A stretch of 6,097 nt of DNA from Weeksellaceae bacterium (GTDB taxonomy: Bacteria > Bacteroidota > Bacteroidia > Flavobacteriales > Weeksellaceae), in contig JAQVDG010000135.1 in assembly GCA_028698395.1 (NCBI GenBank), positions 1 to 6,097 on the forward strand, given 5' to 3'. The translations under genes and the position numbers were made by a program. The notes below the pieces were generated by a model that did not search any database, was not told the origin of the DNA, and saw only the letters and a list, made by a program, of their open reading frames with translations. How positions within the stretch are numbered: the stretch's first letter is position 1; every line of letters starts with the position of its first letter. Of the stretch, positions 3,889-6,097 are shown one piece after another.

Positions 3889-5703
3889 ATGAAAAGAGTT
3901 TGTAGTTTTTTGTTGATAATCACAATGCTTTTGTCTTGTGATAAAAAGGAAATAGCAATAAATAGTATATTATTACCAAATGAAATAAGTGTAAATGTAG
4001 GGAACATCCACAAAGTGGAAGTTTCTCATTATCCGTCAGAATTGTCGCCTCCTAAATACATATGGAAGTCATTGGATACAGATATTTTTGTTGTAAATGA
4101 TAGTGGAATTATTAACGCTTTAAAAATAGGAGAGGGAATCCTTTCTGTAGAAGCTGTCGGATTAAGTTTAATCACTACCTGTAAAGTGAAAGTTTTACCA
4201 ATAAAAGCAGAGTCTATAAGTATTACACCTGCAACAATTGATATTTTGTTAGGTGATACACATAAACTAGAAGCAACACTAAATCCTGTTAATACTACAA
4301 CAAAAAAAATATCATGGAAGTCAAGTAATGAAAATATTGTAACAGTAACGAATGAAGGTTTAATAGAAGCTGTTGGATTAGGCAGTGCTGTTATTACAGC
4401 AAGTTCTGAAAATATTACAGGAGAATGTGAGATAAATGTAAAACCGATCGAAGCCAGCAATATTTATCTTGATACAGAATTAGTGGAATTAATTATTGGT
4501 TATCAAAAAAAAATGACAGTTACGATTGAACCAGAGAATGTAACAAATAAAACTGCTATTTGGACAAGTAATAATGATAATATTGCCAAAATTAATGAAG
4601 AGGGCATTATCAGTGCGGTAGGGATCGGAGAAGCAATTATAACAGTAAAATCAGGAATGGCTGAAGCAAATTGTACTGTAAAAGTTATTCCAGTAAACGT
4701 CGAAACTCCTGGTACATTAAACTCATTTTATAATGATGAGCAGAAACAAAAAATAACAAATTTATCTATATCAGGCTCCCTAAATGAATTTGATTTTTTA
4801 GCTATTTCTGAAATGCCTGCACTTAAGCTCTTAGATATATCAATGTTAGATAATATTTCTTTACCAAAAAGGGCATTTGAAAACAATAATATAATAGAAG
4901 AAGTAAAATTGCCAAATTTTTTGAAAGAAATACCAGACTTTTTATTTCATAAATCTAAAATACTAAAATGCACAATTCCCCCTACAGTTGAAAGAATAGG
5001 GAGTGGTGCTTTTAGTTATTCTAGTATATCAGGACTATTAGTTATGCCAAACAATTTAAAAGTTATAGGAAATGAATCTTTCTCGTTTTGCGATCAACTA
5101 ACTGAAGTAGAGCTAAATGAAGGTCTAATTAGAATTAATAGTGACGCATTTAGGTTTTGTACCAACTTAAATACAGTCAATATCCCTTCAACAGTCACCA
5201 GTATAGGATATCGAGCATTCAATTATTGTATAAATTTGACAGGTGATTTAATTATACCTCCAAGTGTGAAGACTATAGAGGATGCTGCGTTTTATGGATG
5301 CCCTAAAATAACAGGATTATATTTAAGTGAGGGTTTAGAATATTTAGGAGGGGCTTTTGGTGGGTGTACTGGAATTAATAATAAATTAATTATACCTTCA
5401 ACAGTGAAATTTATTGGGCGAGATGCGTTTTGGTCTTGTTCTGGAATTACAGGAGATTTAATTATACCAAATTCCGTGCAAAGTATTGGAGTTGGAGCTT
5501 TTCTAGGAACAAATTTGAATAAGATTTACAGTAAATCTAAAACTCCCCCAACAATTGATGACTATTGGGGTAAATATAGGGTTTTTACTGAATCCAAGTA
5601 TTTAGGTGTACCTAAGGGTTCAAAAGATTCTTATAAAGAAGCTCCTTATTGGAAAGACTTTCTTGTTGTTGAAGAAGTTGATTTCGAAAAATTAGACTTG
5701 TAA
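3889..5703 (+). CDS. Surface lipoprotein with three Big_2 domains and BspA-like LRRs
   Basis: The 604-residue product begins with a lipoprotein signal peptide: MKRVCSFLLIITMLLSC, lipobox LLSC with the lipidated Cys at 17, then DKKE. Three bacterial Ig-like (Big_2) modules follow at about 24-102, 107-185 and 188-268, each with the W-x-S-x(4)-I-a/v-x-V-x(3)-G-x-I-x-A-x-G-x-G pattern. Residues 272-320 form an LRR cap (GTLNSFYNDEQKQKITNLSI onward). Six to eight LRR_5/BspA repeats follow to about 550 (recurring IPxxVxxIGxxAFxxC). The C-terminal F..YLGVPKGSKDSYKEAPYWKDF block is usual for BspA-like proteins. It would sit on the outer membrane and probably mediates adhesion or matrix binding, which is family knowledge. 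AGGAG at 3882-3886 is only 2 nt from ATG 3889. The gene is visibly AT-richer than its neighbours, suggesting separate acquisition. No partner gene is nearby. Confidence 0.88.
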   Translation: MKRVCSFLLIITMLLSCDKKEIAINSILLPNEISVNVGNIHKVEVSHYPSELSPPKYIWKSLDTDIFVVNDSGIINALKIGEGILSVEAVGLSLITTCKVKVLPIKAESISITPATIDILLGDTHKLEATLNPVNTTTKKISWKSSNENIVTVTNEGLIEAVGLGSAVITASSENITGECEINVKPIEASNIYLDTELVELIIGYQKKMTVTIEPENVTNKTAIWTSNNDNIAKINEEGIISAVGIGEAIITVKSGMAEANCTVKVIPVNVETPGTLNSFYNDEQKQKITNLSISGSLNEFDFLAISEMPALKLLDISMLDNISLPKRAFENNNIIEEVKLPNFLKEIPDFLFHKSKILKCTIPPTVERIGSGAFSYSSISGLLVMPNNLKVIGNESFSFCDQLTEVELNEGLIRINSDAFRFCTNLNTVNIPSTVTSIGYRAFNYCINLTGDLIIPPSVKTIEDAAFYGCPKITGLYLSEGLEYLGGAFGGCTGINNKLIIPSTVKFIGRDAFWSCSGITGDLIIPNSVQSIGVGAFLGTNLNKIYSKSKTPPTIDDYWGKYRVFTESKYLGVPKGSKDSYKEAPYWKDFLVVEEVDFEKLDL

Positions 5704-5721
5704 TGCACACTTATAAGTTAG

Positions 5722-6097
5722 TACAATGGTAGTCCCCGTCTGGTTGGAGATTTGCGGGCATTGGGAATAACTGTCTCCGGAACCACTGTGGCACGCCATA
5801 TGCAAAGGATGGGATTGCAAAGCAAGCTCTCGAGACGTTTCAGGGTAACAACTGACGCATCTCACAACTATAAGGTGGCGCCTAACTTGTTGAACCGTGA
5901 TTTCAAACAAGATGAACCTATGAAGGCATGTGTCTCCGATATCACTTACATCTCCTGCAAGGATGGATTCCTTTATCTTACATGCGTGATTGATCTTTTT
6001 GACCGCAAACTCATTGGTTAGTCTATCAGCGATAATTTGACTGCTTCCGGCACTGTCATACCGGCTATCAGAATGGCCAATCGTAGCAGACCGTTTA
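5722..6097 (+). pseudogene. IS3-family transposase OrfB remnant (truncated, nonsense codon)
   Basis: The frame from 5722 reads YNGSPRLVGDLRALGITVSG then TTVARHMQRMGLQSKLSRRF, the HTH_21 part of IS3-type OrfB. RVTTDASHNYKVAPNLLNRD and ACVSDITYISCKDGFLYLTC VIDLFDRKLIG follow, the start of the DDE integrase core with the first catalytic Asp in SDITYI. A TAG at 6019-6021 replaces the Trp codon expected in the conserved LIGWS motif. Homology resumes in the same frame afterwards (SISDNLTASGTVIPAIRMAN) to the window edge. The N-terminal part of OrfB, OrfA and the left inverted repeat are absent, because similarity starts abruptly right after an in-frame TAG at 5719-5721. The fragment lies 18 bp after the lipoprotein stop. 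It is a dead relic in the visible part; the missing catalytic residues lie outside. Confidence 0.85.

Noticed and set aside
4029..4460. 143-codon antisense ORF opposite the Big_2 domains
   Set aside because: Its length reflects the repetitive AT-rich composition of the lipoprotein gene. The product has no recognisable motifs and the sense strand is clearly coding.
5704..5760. tRNA-like string (AGTACAATGGTAGT resembles a D-arm), possible attachment site
   Set aside because: No matching anticodon stem, T-arm or acceptor stem can be drawn, and the same bases encode the IS3 OrfB motif YNGSPRLVGDL.

Overview
The window looks like accessory DNA from a gut-type Bacteroidota (Bacteroides/Parabacteroides-like) genome. 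The signs are AT-rich leader regions with few Shine-Dalgarno sequences, matches to the Bacteroidota -7 promoter consensus TAnnTTTG, a BspA-type Ig/leucine-rich-repeat lipoprotein, and an IS3-family transposase fragment of the kind common in that phylum. The assignment rests on recognition only; no search was run. All genes I accept lie on the + strand.

Left part (1-3131): a compact mobile-element module. It runs from the C-terminal end of an excisionase-like helix-turn-helix protein, through an unrecognised 132-residue protein and a RepA-like hexameric-helicase ATPase (these three genes overlap each other), to a 230-bp intergenic region. That region holds a striking C-rich/G-rich hairpin. A phage terminase small subunit and two small coiled-coil proteins follow, and the module closes with a clear rho-independent terminator. 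TerS is present without a large terminase, portal or capsid gene. TerS next to a replication ATPase and an Xis-like regulator is the logic of phage satellites (PICI-like elements), which replicate themselves and redirect a helper phage's packaging. I regard a Bacteroidota phage-satellite core as the best hypothesis. The integrase, if there is one, would lie to the left of the window.

Middle (3132-3888): no large gene. It holds a possible very small transcription unit (promoter-like motif, 30-codon ORF, hairpin with T-run), a hairpin-rich 54-codon ORF of doubtful reality, and the 3' end of a group II intron. The intron's domains V and VI are recognisable, but the intron-encoded reverse transcriptase is missing.

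Right part (3889-6097): a visibly AT-richer gene for a 604-residue surface lipoprotein with three Big_2-like domains and BspA-like leucine-rich repeats. An IS3-family OrfB remnant starts 18 bp after its stop; it has no N-terminal part and carries an in-frame stop. The right half therefore looks like an assembly of mobile-element scars around one cargo-like surface gene.
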